The notes under the pieces were generated by a model. It saw only the letters and a program-made list of their open reading frames with translations, did not search any database and had not been told where the DNA came from. 5,947 nucleotides of DNA. Source: Gammaproteobacteria bacterium. Its GTDB lineage: Bacteria; Pseudomonadota; Gammaproteobacteria; Tenderiales; Tenderiaceae. The DNA lies in contig JAJRWO010000191.1 in the NCBI GenBank assembly GCA_024276775.1, positions 1-5,947 on the forward strand, read 5' to 3'. The position numbers and the translations under genes are program-made. Shown one piece after another: positions 1 to 5,757 of the stretch (the stretch's first letter is position 1; every line of letters begins with the position of its first letter).

Positions 1-1283
1 CTGACCGGCGTCCCCTTAAGCTTAAACACCTTACGAAATATATTCATCAGATAGCGTTTGTAAGCCCCGGGCAATGAAGAGGTTTGAGTACCGTGAACAA
101 CAATCAGGGGCGGATTTCTACCGCCTTGATGGGCGTAACGCAATTTAATCCGGCGACCTCTCACCATAGGCGGCTGATGCTGGCTCACAGCGTCTTCCAG
201 TATTCGGGTCAGGTCAGGCGTAGGCAGTTTCTTGATTGCAGCGGCAAATGCAGCATCAACAGATTCAAACAAATGGCCAACCCCTGTGCCATGCAAGGCA
301 GAGATAAAATGCATCTCGGCAAAATCGAGAAAGGGCAGCCGCCGATCCAACTCGGTTTTCATTCTTTCACGGGCATGTTTTTCCAGACCATCCCACTTGT
401 TGACAGCAATGACCATGGCCCGACCAGCATCCAGGGCAAAGCCTGCGAGAGTGGCGTCCTGCTCCGAAATGCCATCGTGAGCATCAAGCACCAGGATCAC
501 CACGTTAGCCTCTTCGATGGCTTGCAGTGCCTTGATGACACTGAACTTCTCAACGGTCTCTTTGACCCGGCCGCGACGCCGTACCCCGGCGGTATCAATC
601 AGGGTGTATTGTTTGTCGTCACGCTCAAAGGGAATAAAAATACTGTCTCGGGTAGTGCCGGGCATATCAAAGGCAACCACTCGCTCTTCACCCATGAGGC
701 GGTTAACCAGGGTAGATTTGCCTACATTAGGTCGGCCAATAATGGCAACCTTAACACTGCCATCCTCTTCGTCTTCATCTTCCTCATTGGCATCAGGTAA
801 ATCCACCAACACAATCTGCATCATTCTGGAAACATTACGCCCATGAGTGGCAGCAATCGCCAGGGGTTCTCCCATGCCCAGCCCCTGAAAATCAATGATG
901 CCAATGGTTTCATCCGTGCCATCAATTTTATTAACGACAACAAAGATTTGCTTATTTATGCGCCGCAATTGCTGCACAATTTGCTCATCACCCGCCGTCA
1001 AGCCTGCCCGGGCATCCACCAAAAACAGGACAATATTGGCCTCACCAATAGCCTGGTACACCTGGTCAACCATCTGTTCTTCGACACCCTTGGCATCACC
1101 GCTCAAACCACCGGTATCAACAACGATATAGGGCTTATCACCGACACGACCTGTGCCATATTTACGGTCACGGGTAAGGCCTGGGTAATCCGCAACAAGT
1201 GCATCTCGACTTTTGGTGAGTTGATTAAACAGCGTTGACTTGCCAACATTGGGACGGCCAACAAGCGCAATGACTGGCTTCAT
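1..1283 (-). CDS. der: Ribosome-assembly GTPase Der (EngA), C-terminus cut by window edge
   Basis: Essential double GTPase that binds the 50S subunit and acts in its late maturation. I translated the minus strand from the ATG at 1283: the frame stays open to base 1 (427 codons plus two bases). Two tandem G domains are visible. The first has the P-loop GRPNVGKS at residues 9-16, a PGLTRDR switch I at 34-40, DTGG at 56-59 and NKID at 118-121. The second has GRPNVGKS at 183-190, PGTTRDS switch I, DTAG at 230-233 and NKWD at 295-298. They are joined by a very acidic linker (about 161-174, EEDEDEED). The C-terminal KH-like domain starts near residue 350 and the sequence stops at FKLKGTPV, a conserved stretch some tens of residues before the usual end (E. 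coli Der is about 490 aa). The start overlaps the bamB stop as ATGA with no clear ribosome binding site, so translation is probably coupled to bamB. All nucleotide-binding residues are present. Confidence 0.97.
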   Translation of the reverse strand, partial: MKPVIALVGRPNVGKSTLFNQLTKSRDALVADYPGLTRDRKYGTGRVGDKPYIVVDTGGLSGDAKGVEEQMVDQVYQAIGEANIVLFLVDARAGLTAGDEQIVQQLRRINKQIFVVVNKIDGTDETIGIIDFQGLGMGEPLAIAATHGRNVSRMMQIVLVDLPDANEEDEDEEDGSVKVAIIGRPNVGKSTLVNRLMGEERVVAFDMPGTTRDSIFIPFERDDKQYTLIDTAGVRRRGRVKETVEKFSVIKALQAIEEANVVILVLDAHDGISEQDATLAGFALDAGRAMVIAVNKWDGLEKHARERMKTELDRRLPFLDFAEMHFISALHGTGVGHLFESVDAAFAAAIKKLPTPDLTRILEDAVSQHQPPMVRGRRIKLRYAHQGGRNPPLIVVHGTQTSSLPGAYKRYLMNIFRKVFKLKGTPV

Positions 1284-2413
1284 GGCTTGAGTCTCAAAGC
1301 GACAAGTTTGCCTGACTTACTACGACTGTATAAAGTACCATCACGCACCAGTGGGGCGACACGCACTCCCTCGCCATCAACTTGGTAACGTGCGGTAATC
1401 GCACCGTCCTCTTTTGAAATCCAGTGCAGTTGGCCTTCATAATCACCAACAACAATGCTGTTAGCATAAGCAGCCGGTGCACTAAGATCACGATATTTCA
1501 GTTTATCGAGTTTCCATAGAGTGGCGCCGTTACGGCGGTCAAGCGCCCAGACTTGACCCTCGTCATCAACAATATATAGCTTTTCATCATCAACACTCAT
1601 GCCTACGGATGTTCCCAGGTCACGGCTCCACAATGTTGCCCCTGTCGGTTTTGACAAAGCCAACACTCGCCCCTGATGGGCGGCAACATAGATCACATCA
1701 CCAACGATCAGTGGTGTCGCATCCACATCAACCATGCGTTCAAGGTCAGTACGACCTTGGGGCACAACAACCACGGCTTCCCACTGCAAAATCCCATCAA
1801 ATATCGAAAGCACAGACAGGCGGCCATTTGCCTGCCCCAGCAACACCCGATCTCCACTAACAACGGGGGGTGCATCACCCCGTAAACTCAAGGCGGGTAC
1901 GTTGCTGCTAAAACGCCACAGTGGCTCACCATTATCAGCACTGAGCGCCTGGGTGACACCATCAGCACTGCGCACAATCACAAAATTACCACTGATCGCC
2001 GGTTGCGCCAGAACTTCACTGGAAACAGGGCTGCGCCAAAGAATTTCACCACTGTCTTTGGCCATGGCAACCACCTCTGCCTCTGATGTTGCCAATATCA
2101 ACAAATCATTTTTAAGCGCCAGTCCCGCTGAAACAATCACATTCAGATCCTGCTTCCACAACTGTGCAGCCTTACCTATCTCGTTGGCCTGAACCACACC
2201 ACCTGCTGAAACGCTATAAATAACACCCTCTTGCAAGACCGGTTGCAGATGTTCGTACACCTGGCTTTTGGACGATGATGGACTTGATATAGCCCACAAT
2301 TTCTGAACTTTTGCAGCGGTCTCCAGGGGTTCAATTGGTGTTGGCTCATGGATGGGCGTTGAGCTACAGGCAACCAGTGACGCAACCGCCAGTAGTGATA
2401 AAAAAAGACGCAT
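1280..2413 (-). CDS. bamB: Outer-membrane assembly lipoprotein BamB
   Basis: Accessory lipoprotein of the BAM complex; it sits on the periplasmic side of the outer membrane and helps BamA fold and insert beta-barrel proteins. The 377-aa product (E. coli about 392) starts with a lipoprotein signal peptide: MR, a hydrophobic stretch, then the lipobox LVAC with the acylated cysteine at 16. Serine at +2 fits export to the outer membrane. The rest reads as eight PQQ-like beta-propeller repeats, each closing with a pattern such as G-x-hydrophobic-x-A-L-(8)-G-x-x-LW, for example around 111-126, 146-166, 239-262 and 278-300. LSLRGD (175-180) and MVDVD (227-231) match the two loops reported to contact BamA in E. 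coli (L173/L175/R176 and D227/D229). The start ATG overlaps the yfgM stop (TAATG) and has a good GGAGG 10 nt upstream. No PQQ enzyme active site is expected; the propeller is structural. Confidence 0.96.
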   Translation of the reverse strand: MRLFLSLLAVASLVACSSTPIHEPTPIEPLETAAKVQKLWAISSPSSSKSQVYEHLQPVLQEGVIYSVSAGGVVQANEIGKAAQLWKQDLNVIVSAGLALKNDLLILATSEAEVVAMAKDSGEILWRSPVSSEVLAQPAISGNFVIVRSADGVTQALSADNGEPLWRFSSNVPALSLRGDAPPVVSGDRVLLGQANGRLSVLSIFDGILQWEAVVVVPQGRTDLERMVDVDATPLIVGDVIYVAAHQGRVLALSKPTGATLWSRDLGTSVGMSVDDEKLYIVDDEGQVWALDRRNGATLWKLDKLKYRDLSAPAAYANSIVVGDYEGQLHWISKEDGAITARYQVDGEGVRVAPLVRDGTLYSRSKSGKLVALRLKP

Positions 2414-3054
2414 TAACTATCTGCCTCCGGGCCACCAACATCATCCAGTTTCATCTGTAATAACGAGGTATCAATACTCGTTTCGATAGTATCCAATGCT
2501 TGCTGGTAAGCAACCCTGGCCTTGGCTCTATTACCCAGCGCGACTTGAATATCACCTTCAAGCTCATTCACCACAGCAGTAAAACCCCCTTCATTCATTC
2601 CCTTTAACTTGCTTAATGCCTGATCTGCATCACCATCGGCCAGTAACAATCGCGCCAAACGCAGCTGCGCAACCTGTTTCAATTGTGGTTGGTCATTCTG
2701 TTCAATAACGGTCTGAAGATATGTTTTAGCCGCGGCAAAATCACCTTCTTCCACATAAACTTTAGCCAAACTCAAAGCACTCAAAGCAGCATACGGCGTA
2801 TTCTGATAATTACTTAGAATGAGCGCACCTTGGCTTTTAACTTCCTGATACTGACTATTTTCAAGGCTCGCCAGCAACATGTTGTACTCCTGTGATGCCG
2901 ATTCACGTTGCGCCTGAACACCAGCTTGCCACTGCTGCCAGCCAATCAGAGAGCCAAAACCGAGAACGGCACCAATAACGATCGCCTTGCCATTTTCTTT
3001 CCACCACTTTTTGAGGGCGTCTATCTGTTCCTGTTCCGATTCGTATACTTCCAC
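2413..3054 (-). CDS. yfgM: YfgM-type inner-membrane TPR protein (Sec-associated)
   Basis: Ancillary SecYEG translocon subunit. In E. coli it forms a complex with the periplasmic chaperone PpiD and helps hand secreted proteins to periplasmic chaperones. The 213-aa product (E. coli about 206) begins MEVYESEQEQIDALKKWW, close to the E. coli MEIYENENDQ start. It has a short charged cytoplasmic N-terminus, one transmembrane helix at about 23-41 (AIVIGAVLGFGSLIGW), and a periplasmic alpha-helical TPR region from about 60 to 195 with alanine/leucine-rich helix pairs such as AALSALSLAKVYVEEGDFAAAKTY. The start codon is GTG (3054-3052), with AGGAG 7 nt upstream, which settles it. The TAA stop overlaps the bamB ATG by one base. 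Placement directly before bamB suits an envelope-biogenesis role. Family assignment is secure; the PpiD role is transferred from E. coli. Confidence 0.94.
   Translation of the reverse strand: MEVYESEQEQIDALKKWWKENGKAIVIGAVLGFGSLIGWQQWQAGVQAQRESASQEYNMLLASLENSQYQEVKSQGALILSNYQNTPYAALSALSLAKVYVEEGDFAAAKTYLQTVIEQNDQPQLKQVAQLRLARLLLADGDADQALSKLKGMNEGGFTAVVNELEGDIQVALGNRAKARVAYQQALDTIETSIDTSLLQMKLDDVGGPEADS
2424..2428 (-). promoter_or_regulatory. Ribosome binding site of bamB
   Basis: GGAGG on the minus strand, inside the last codons of yfgM, 10 nt before the bamB ATG. It supports the start at 2413 and shows that bamB can recruit ribosomes itself despite the one-base overlap with yfgM. Confidence 0.75.
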
Positions 3055-3061
3055 AGGGAAA

Positions 3062-3066
3062 CTCCT
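3062..3066 (-). promoter_or_regulatory. Ribosome binding site of yfgM (decides a GTG start)
   Basis: AGGAG on the minus strand, 7 nt before the GTG at 3054, in the 24-nt gap after hisS. This spacing picks the GTG as the start codon of yfgM. Confidence 0.8.
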
Positions 3067-3078
3067 TTATTCAATTGT

Positions 3079-4356
3079 TTAATTCAAATCCAGGCGCGAC
3101 TGTAAAAAAGCACCCAATTCATTCCAGTCAATATTTTTCTGCGCTTTATCTTGCCGCAGATCTTTGACTGCGACTACCTCTCTGGACACTTCATCTTCAC
3201 CTAGAATCAGCGCCAACTGAGCACCACTCTTGTCTGCCCGTTTGAACTGGGACTTAAAACTGCCACCACCGCAATGACTGCGAATACGCCAGCGTGAATC
3301 AATATCACGCAAACGCTCTGCCAACAATAGGCCAGCCTGGGACGTACCATCACCTGCCATGATAAGGTAAATGTGTGGCGCCACATCAACAACCCCGTCA
3401 ACCTGCTGTTGTAACAACAAAACCAAGCGTTCTATGCCCATGGCAAACCCCAGCCCCGGTGTCTCACGACCCCCCAACTGTGCGACCAAACCATCAAAAC
3501 GGCCACCGGCGCAGACGGTTCCCTGGGCACCCAGTTGATCCGTGACCCATTCAAAGACTGTTTTGTTGTAATAATCCAGACCACGTACCAATCTGGGATT
3601 AACGACATATTCAATCCCGGCGGCATCAAGAGAGCCACACAATTGTTCAAAATGTTGCTTCGATTCAGCATCGAGGTGATCGAGCAAACTCGGGGCAGCG
3701 GTAATTACCGACTGCATGTCCGGATTTTTACTATCGAGAATGCGCAGTGGATTGCTATGCAGTCGACGCTTGCTATCGTCATCCAGCTGATCCAGATGTT
3801 GTTCCATATAAGCCACCAGTTTATCTCGATAGGCGGCTCGCGCCTCAACTGAACCCAGCGTGTTAATTTGTAATTGTAAACCTGAAAGCCCCAGTTCTCG
3901 CCACAACCGTGCCGTCATAATGATTAATTCAGCATCTACATCAGGCCCGGCCAAGCCAAAATACTCCACCCCAATCTGATGAAACTGGCGGTAACGACCT
4001 TTCTGAGGCCGCTCATGCCTAAACATCGGCCCTTTGTACCAGAGACGCTGAACCTGATGATGGGTCAGGCCATTTTCAATACAAGCACGCACACACCCGG
4101 CGGTGCCTTCAGGGCGCAAGGTCAGGCTGTCACCATTTCTATCTTCAAAGGTATACATTTCCTTCTCGACGATATCGGTAACTTCACCAATGGTGCGTTT
4201 AAATAAATCGGTTTTTTCAACGATTGGCAGACGAATTTCTTCAAGGCTATAAGCCTCAAATACTCGTCGGGCGGTATCCTCCAGTAGACGCCAGTAAGGG
4301 GTGTCCTGGGGCAAGATGTCATTCATGCCGCGGACGGCCTGGATATATTTTGACAT
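3079..4356 (-). CDS. hisS: Histidine--tRNA ligase (HisRS)
   Basis: Class II aminoacyl-tRNA synthetase that attaches histidine to tRNA-His in the cytoplasm. The product is 425 aa (E. coli 424), full length. Signature parts appear in order: N-terminal IQAVRGMNDILP (5-16); motif 1 region with DLFKRTIGEVTDIVEKEMYTF (50-70); the RPEGT loop (81-85); motif 2 with FRHERPQKGRYRQFHQ (112-127), including the ATP-binding arginine at 113; the HisRS-specific histidyl-adenylate loop LVRGLDYYNKTVFEW (256-270) with catalytic Arg258; and motif 3 GFAMGIERL (303-311). The C-terminal anticodon-binding domain covers about 327-425. No residue is missing. It lies 28 nt after ispG and 24 nt before yfgM with no terminator, so it is likely cotranscribed. 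No good Shine-Dalgarno precedes the ATG: the nearest GGAA is about 14 nt away in an AT-rich leader. No T-box or his attenuator is seen. Confidence 0.98.
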   Translation of the reverse strand: MSKYIQAVRGMNDILPQDTPYWRLLEDTARRVFEAYSLEEIRLPIVEKTDLFKRTIGEVTDIVEKEMYTFEDRNGDSLTLRPEGTAGCVRACIENGLTHHQVQRLWYKGPMFRHERPQKGRYRQFHQIGVEYFGLAGPDVDAELIIMTARLWRELGLSGLQLQINTLGSVEARAAYRDKLVAYMEQHLDQLDDDSKRRLHSNPLRILDSKNPDMQSVITAAPSLLDHLDAESKQHFEQLCGSLDAAGIEYVVNPRLVRGLDYYNKTVFEWVTDQLGAQGTVCAGGRFDGLVAQLGGRETPGLGFAMGIERLVLLLQQQVDGVVDVAPHIYLIMAGDGTSQAGLLLAERLRDIDSRWRIRSHCGGGSFKSQFKRADKSGAQLALILGEDEVSREVVAVKDLRQDKAQKNIDWNELGAFLQSRLDLN

Positions 4357-4384
4357 ATGATTACGTTTTGTTCCGTTTCAATTT

Positions 4385-5512
4385 TTATTCATCAACAGTG
4401 GATGGACAACGTCCACATGCAGTGCTCTTTTGTTCTTGCTTGATTGCAATTTTTTTACGGATAACCCGTTCCAGTTCGTCAACCATTTCTTCGTTATTGA
4501 CCTTGTGGTCAGGCTTGCCATCAATATAGAGCAAGTTTGGTTCACCCCCTGTCAAACCAATATCAGCTTCACGCGCTTCACCTGGCCCATTAACAATGCA
4601 ACCAATCACAGCCACATTCAAAGGCTCAGTAATATCCTCTAGACGCTGTTCCAAATCATTGACCGCTGAGATGACATTAAAACGCTGCCGCGAACACGAT
4701 GGGCAGGCAATGAGGTTAATGCCCTTGCTGCGCAGATGCAGGCTTTTGAGAATATCAAAACCAACCTTGATTTCTTCAACGGGATCTGCCGCCAGCGAAA
4801 TACGAATTGTGTCACCAATGCCATCCGCCAACAACATCCCCAAACCAACCGCTGACTTAACCGTACCTGAACGCAATCCGCCGGCTTCGGTAATACCAAG
4901 ATGCAATGGCTGTTCAATCTGATCGGCCAGCAAACGATAAGCCGCAACGGTCATAAACACATCCGAGGCCTTGAGGCTGATTTTAAACTCCTGAAAATTG
5001 AGTTTATCGAGAATATCAATGTGACGCAGTGCTGATTCCACTAACGCCTCGGGAGTCGGTTCACCATATTTCTTTTGCAAATCTTTTTCCAACGAACCGG
5101 CGTTGACGCCAATACGAATCGGAATATTGTTATCCCGTGCAGCATCAACCACAGCGCGAACACGCTGATTTGAACCAATATTGCCAGGATTGATACGCAA
5201 GCAATCCACCCCCAACTTGGCCACACGCAGGGCAATTTTGTAATCAAAATGAATATCTGCCACCAAGGGCACCTTGACTAACTGTTTGATCTTGCCAAAA
5301 GCCTCAGCAGCCTCCATGCTCGGCACCGAGACACGCACAATATCCGCGCCAACCGCTTCCAGCGCCTGGATCTGCGCCACTGTCGCGGCCACGTCACAGG
5401 TTTCCGTGTTGGTCATGCTCTGCACACTGATAGGAGCATCACCACCTACCGGCACATTGCCCACCATGATCTGGCGTGACTGACGCCGTTTAATTGAAGA
5501 TTGATACGCCAT
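4385..5512 (-). CDS. ispG: 4-hydroxy-3-methylbut-2-enyl diphosphate synthase (flavodoxin), IspG/GcpE
   Basis: Next-to-last enzyme of the MEP isoprenoid pathway. It converts 2-C-methyl-D-erythritol 2,4-cyclodiphosphate to HMBPP using a [4Fe-4S] cluster and electrons from flavodoxin. From the ATG at 5512 the product is 375 aa (E. coli 372) and starts MAYQSSIKRRQSRQIMVGN, aligning with E. coli MHNQAPIQRRKSTRIYVGN. With this start the cluster ligands fall at Cys270, Cys273 (ACPSCSRQ), Cys305 and Glu312 (GCIVNGPGEA), the same numbers as in E. coli. The TIM-barrel half has the conserved VQSMTNT, VADIHFDY, RINPGNIG and RIGVNAGSLEKDLQ. An in-frame ATG at 5551 would add 13 residues, but it lies inside a palindromic repeat and has no ribosome binding site, so I reject it. 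AGGA is only 2 nt before the chosen ATG. The tail ends TACGRCPSTVDE, with an extra CxxC absent from E. coli. Confidence 0.96.
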   Translation of the reverse strand: MAYQSSIKRRQSRQIMVGNVPVGGDAPISVQSMTNTETCDVAATVAQIQALEAVGADIVRVSVPSMEAAEAFGKIKQLVKVPLVADIHFDYKIALRVAKLGVDCLRINPGNIGSNQRVRAVVDAARDNNIPIRIGVNAGSLEKDLQKKYGEPTPEALVESALRHIDILDKLNFQEFKISLKASDVFMTVAAYRLLADQIEQPLHLGITEAGGLRSGTVKSAVGLGMLLADGIGDTIRISLAADPVEEIKVGFDILKSLHLRSKGINLIACPSCSRQRFNVISAVNDLEQRLEDITEPLNVAVIGCIVNGPGEAREADIGLTGGEPNLLYIDGKPDHKVNNEEMVDELERVIRKKIAIKQEQKSTACGRCPSTVDE

Positions 5513-5514
5513 AA

Positions 5515-5518
5515 TCCT
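5515..5518 (-). promoter_or_regulatory. Candidate, poorly spaced ribosome binding site of ispG
   Basis: AGGA on the minus strand, only 2 nt before the ATG at 5512, closer than the usual 5-9 nt. A small hairpin lies just upstream (ATCCA 5522-5526, TGGAT 5531-5535, 4-nt loop) and would sit within the ribosome footprint if formed. Initiation may be weak or coupled to upstream translation. Confidence 0.35.
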
Positions 5519-5550
5519 AGAATCCACAGTTGGATAAGGTGAAGTGTGCA

Positions 5551-5636
5551 TTTGTGGTGGTGCAGGACAAGCCGTAACGACGAGGAATAGTCGTTCTATT
5601 CCAAGGAGTTACAACGCAGTCATGCGCCGCCACAAG
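5551..5636. repeat. Long imperfect palindrome (REP/MITE-like element)
   Basis: The two arms (5551-5590 and 5596-5636) are near-perfect inverted copies around a 5-nt loop TCGTT. The inner stem GGAATAG/CTATTCC is 7 bp and perfect. After a symmetric 5x5 internal loop comes GTAAC/GTTAC (5574-5578 with 5608-5612). After a second internal loop comes an 18-position outer stem (5551-5568 with 5619-5636) having three G-T wobbles and one mismatch. There is no U-tract on either side, so it is not a standard terminator. Size and position suggest a dispersed intergenic repeat, or a folded element in the ispG leader RNA. That it is multi-copy is inference and cannot be seen here. Confidence 0.7.
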
Positions 5637-5661
5637 CGTGCAGTTTATCTTGTCGCGTGAC

Positions 5662-5676
5662 TCACCCAGAAGGTGA
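5662..5676. repeat. Small perfect hairpin beside the long palindrome
   Basis: TCACC (5662-5666) and GGTGA (5672-5676) form a 5-bp perfect stem with loop CAGAA. The same TCACC could instead pair with GGTGA at 5538-5542 on the far side of the long palindrome, closing the whole element. It may be the outer part of one composite repeat. Confidence 0.45.
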
Positions 5677-5685
5677 AGGAGTAAA

Positions 5686-5699
5686 TTGATGTCAATCAT
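5686..5699. promoter_or_regulatory. Possible FNR/Anr-type binding site upstream of ispG
   Basis: TTGAT-GTCA-ATCAT on the plus strand matches 9 of 10 specified bases of the FNR/Anr consensus TTGAT-N4-ATCAA. It also contains the perfect 12-bp palindrome ATTGATGTCAAT (5685-5696). It lies about 180 nt upstream of the ispG start. No clear -10 element sits at the usual 41.5 or 61.5 nt downstream, so this is a sequence match only; in AT-rich DNA such matches arise by chance. Confidence 0.25.
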
Positions 5700-5757
5700 T
5701 TTCATTTTTGTCATTTATGTATCAGGATGTGGCGATCAGCTGGGGAATCCAGGATAA

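Larger units (their letters stand above)
5513..5757. other. rodZ-ispG intergenic region with repeats and hairpins
   Basis: A 245-bp gap between the rodZ stop and the ispG start; every other junction in the window is 28 nt or less. From the rodZ side it holds: a weak CTGG/CCAG hairpin (5740-5752, no T-tract, so not a convincing terminator); an AT-rich stretch (about 5683-5725) with an FNR-like palindrome; a TCACC/GGTGA hairpin (5662-5676); a long imperfect palindrome (5551-5636); and a small ATCCA/TGGAT hairpin (5522-5535) beside the ispG start. A 65-codon frame (5714 to 5517, minus strand) stays open through all of this but has no ribosome binding site or recognisable family. I found no convincing sigma-70 promoter. 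Confidence 0.7.

Noticed and set aside
84..800. Long open frame on the plus strand (238 codons)
   Set aside because: It is antisense to der, whose reading frame, G motifs and continuity are unmistakable; the plus-strand peptide shows no family features.
843..1238. Second plus-strand open frame (131 codons)
   Set aside because: Also a mirror of the first G domain of der; no start signal or recognisable domain.
4403..4415. TGGAC/GTCCA hairpin at the 3' end of ispG
   Set aside because: Only 5 bp, inside coding sequence and not followed by a T-run; it follows from the Cys-Gly-Arg-Cys-Pro codons.
5513..5551. Longer ispG start at 5551 (13 extra residues)
   Set aside because: No ribosome binding site, lies in the arm of the palindrome, and the extra residues do not align with homologues; the start at 5512 puts the cluster ligands at the E. 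coli positions.
5571..5618. Integron attC site
   Set aside because: The palindrome has GTAAC/GTTAC near its middle, but the flanking bases do not fit RYYYAAC and GTTRRRY, and there is no cassette gene or integrase.
5551..5636. Rho-independent terminator of rodZ
   Set aside because: The stem is interrupted by internal loops and no T-run follows on the minus strand.
5690..5695. Perfect -35 box TTGACA on the minus strand
   Set aside because: At 15-19 nt spacing the downstream hexamers (such as CTTCTG) do not resemble a -10 box, so I do not call a promoter.
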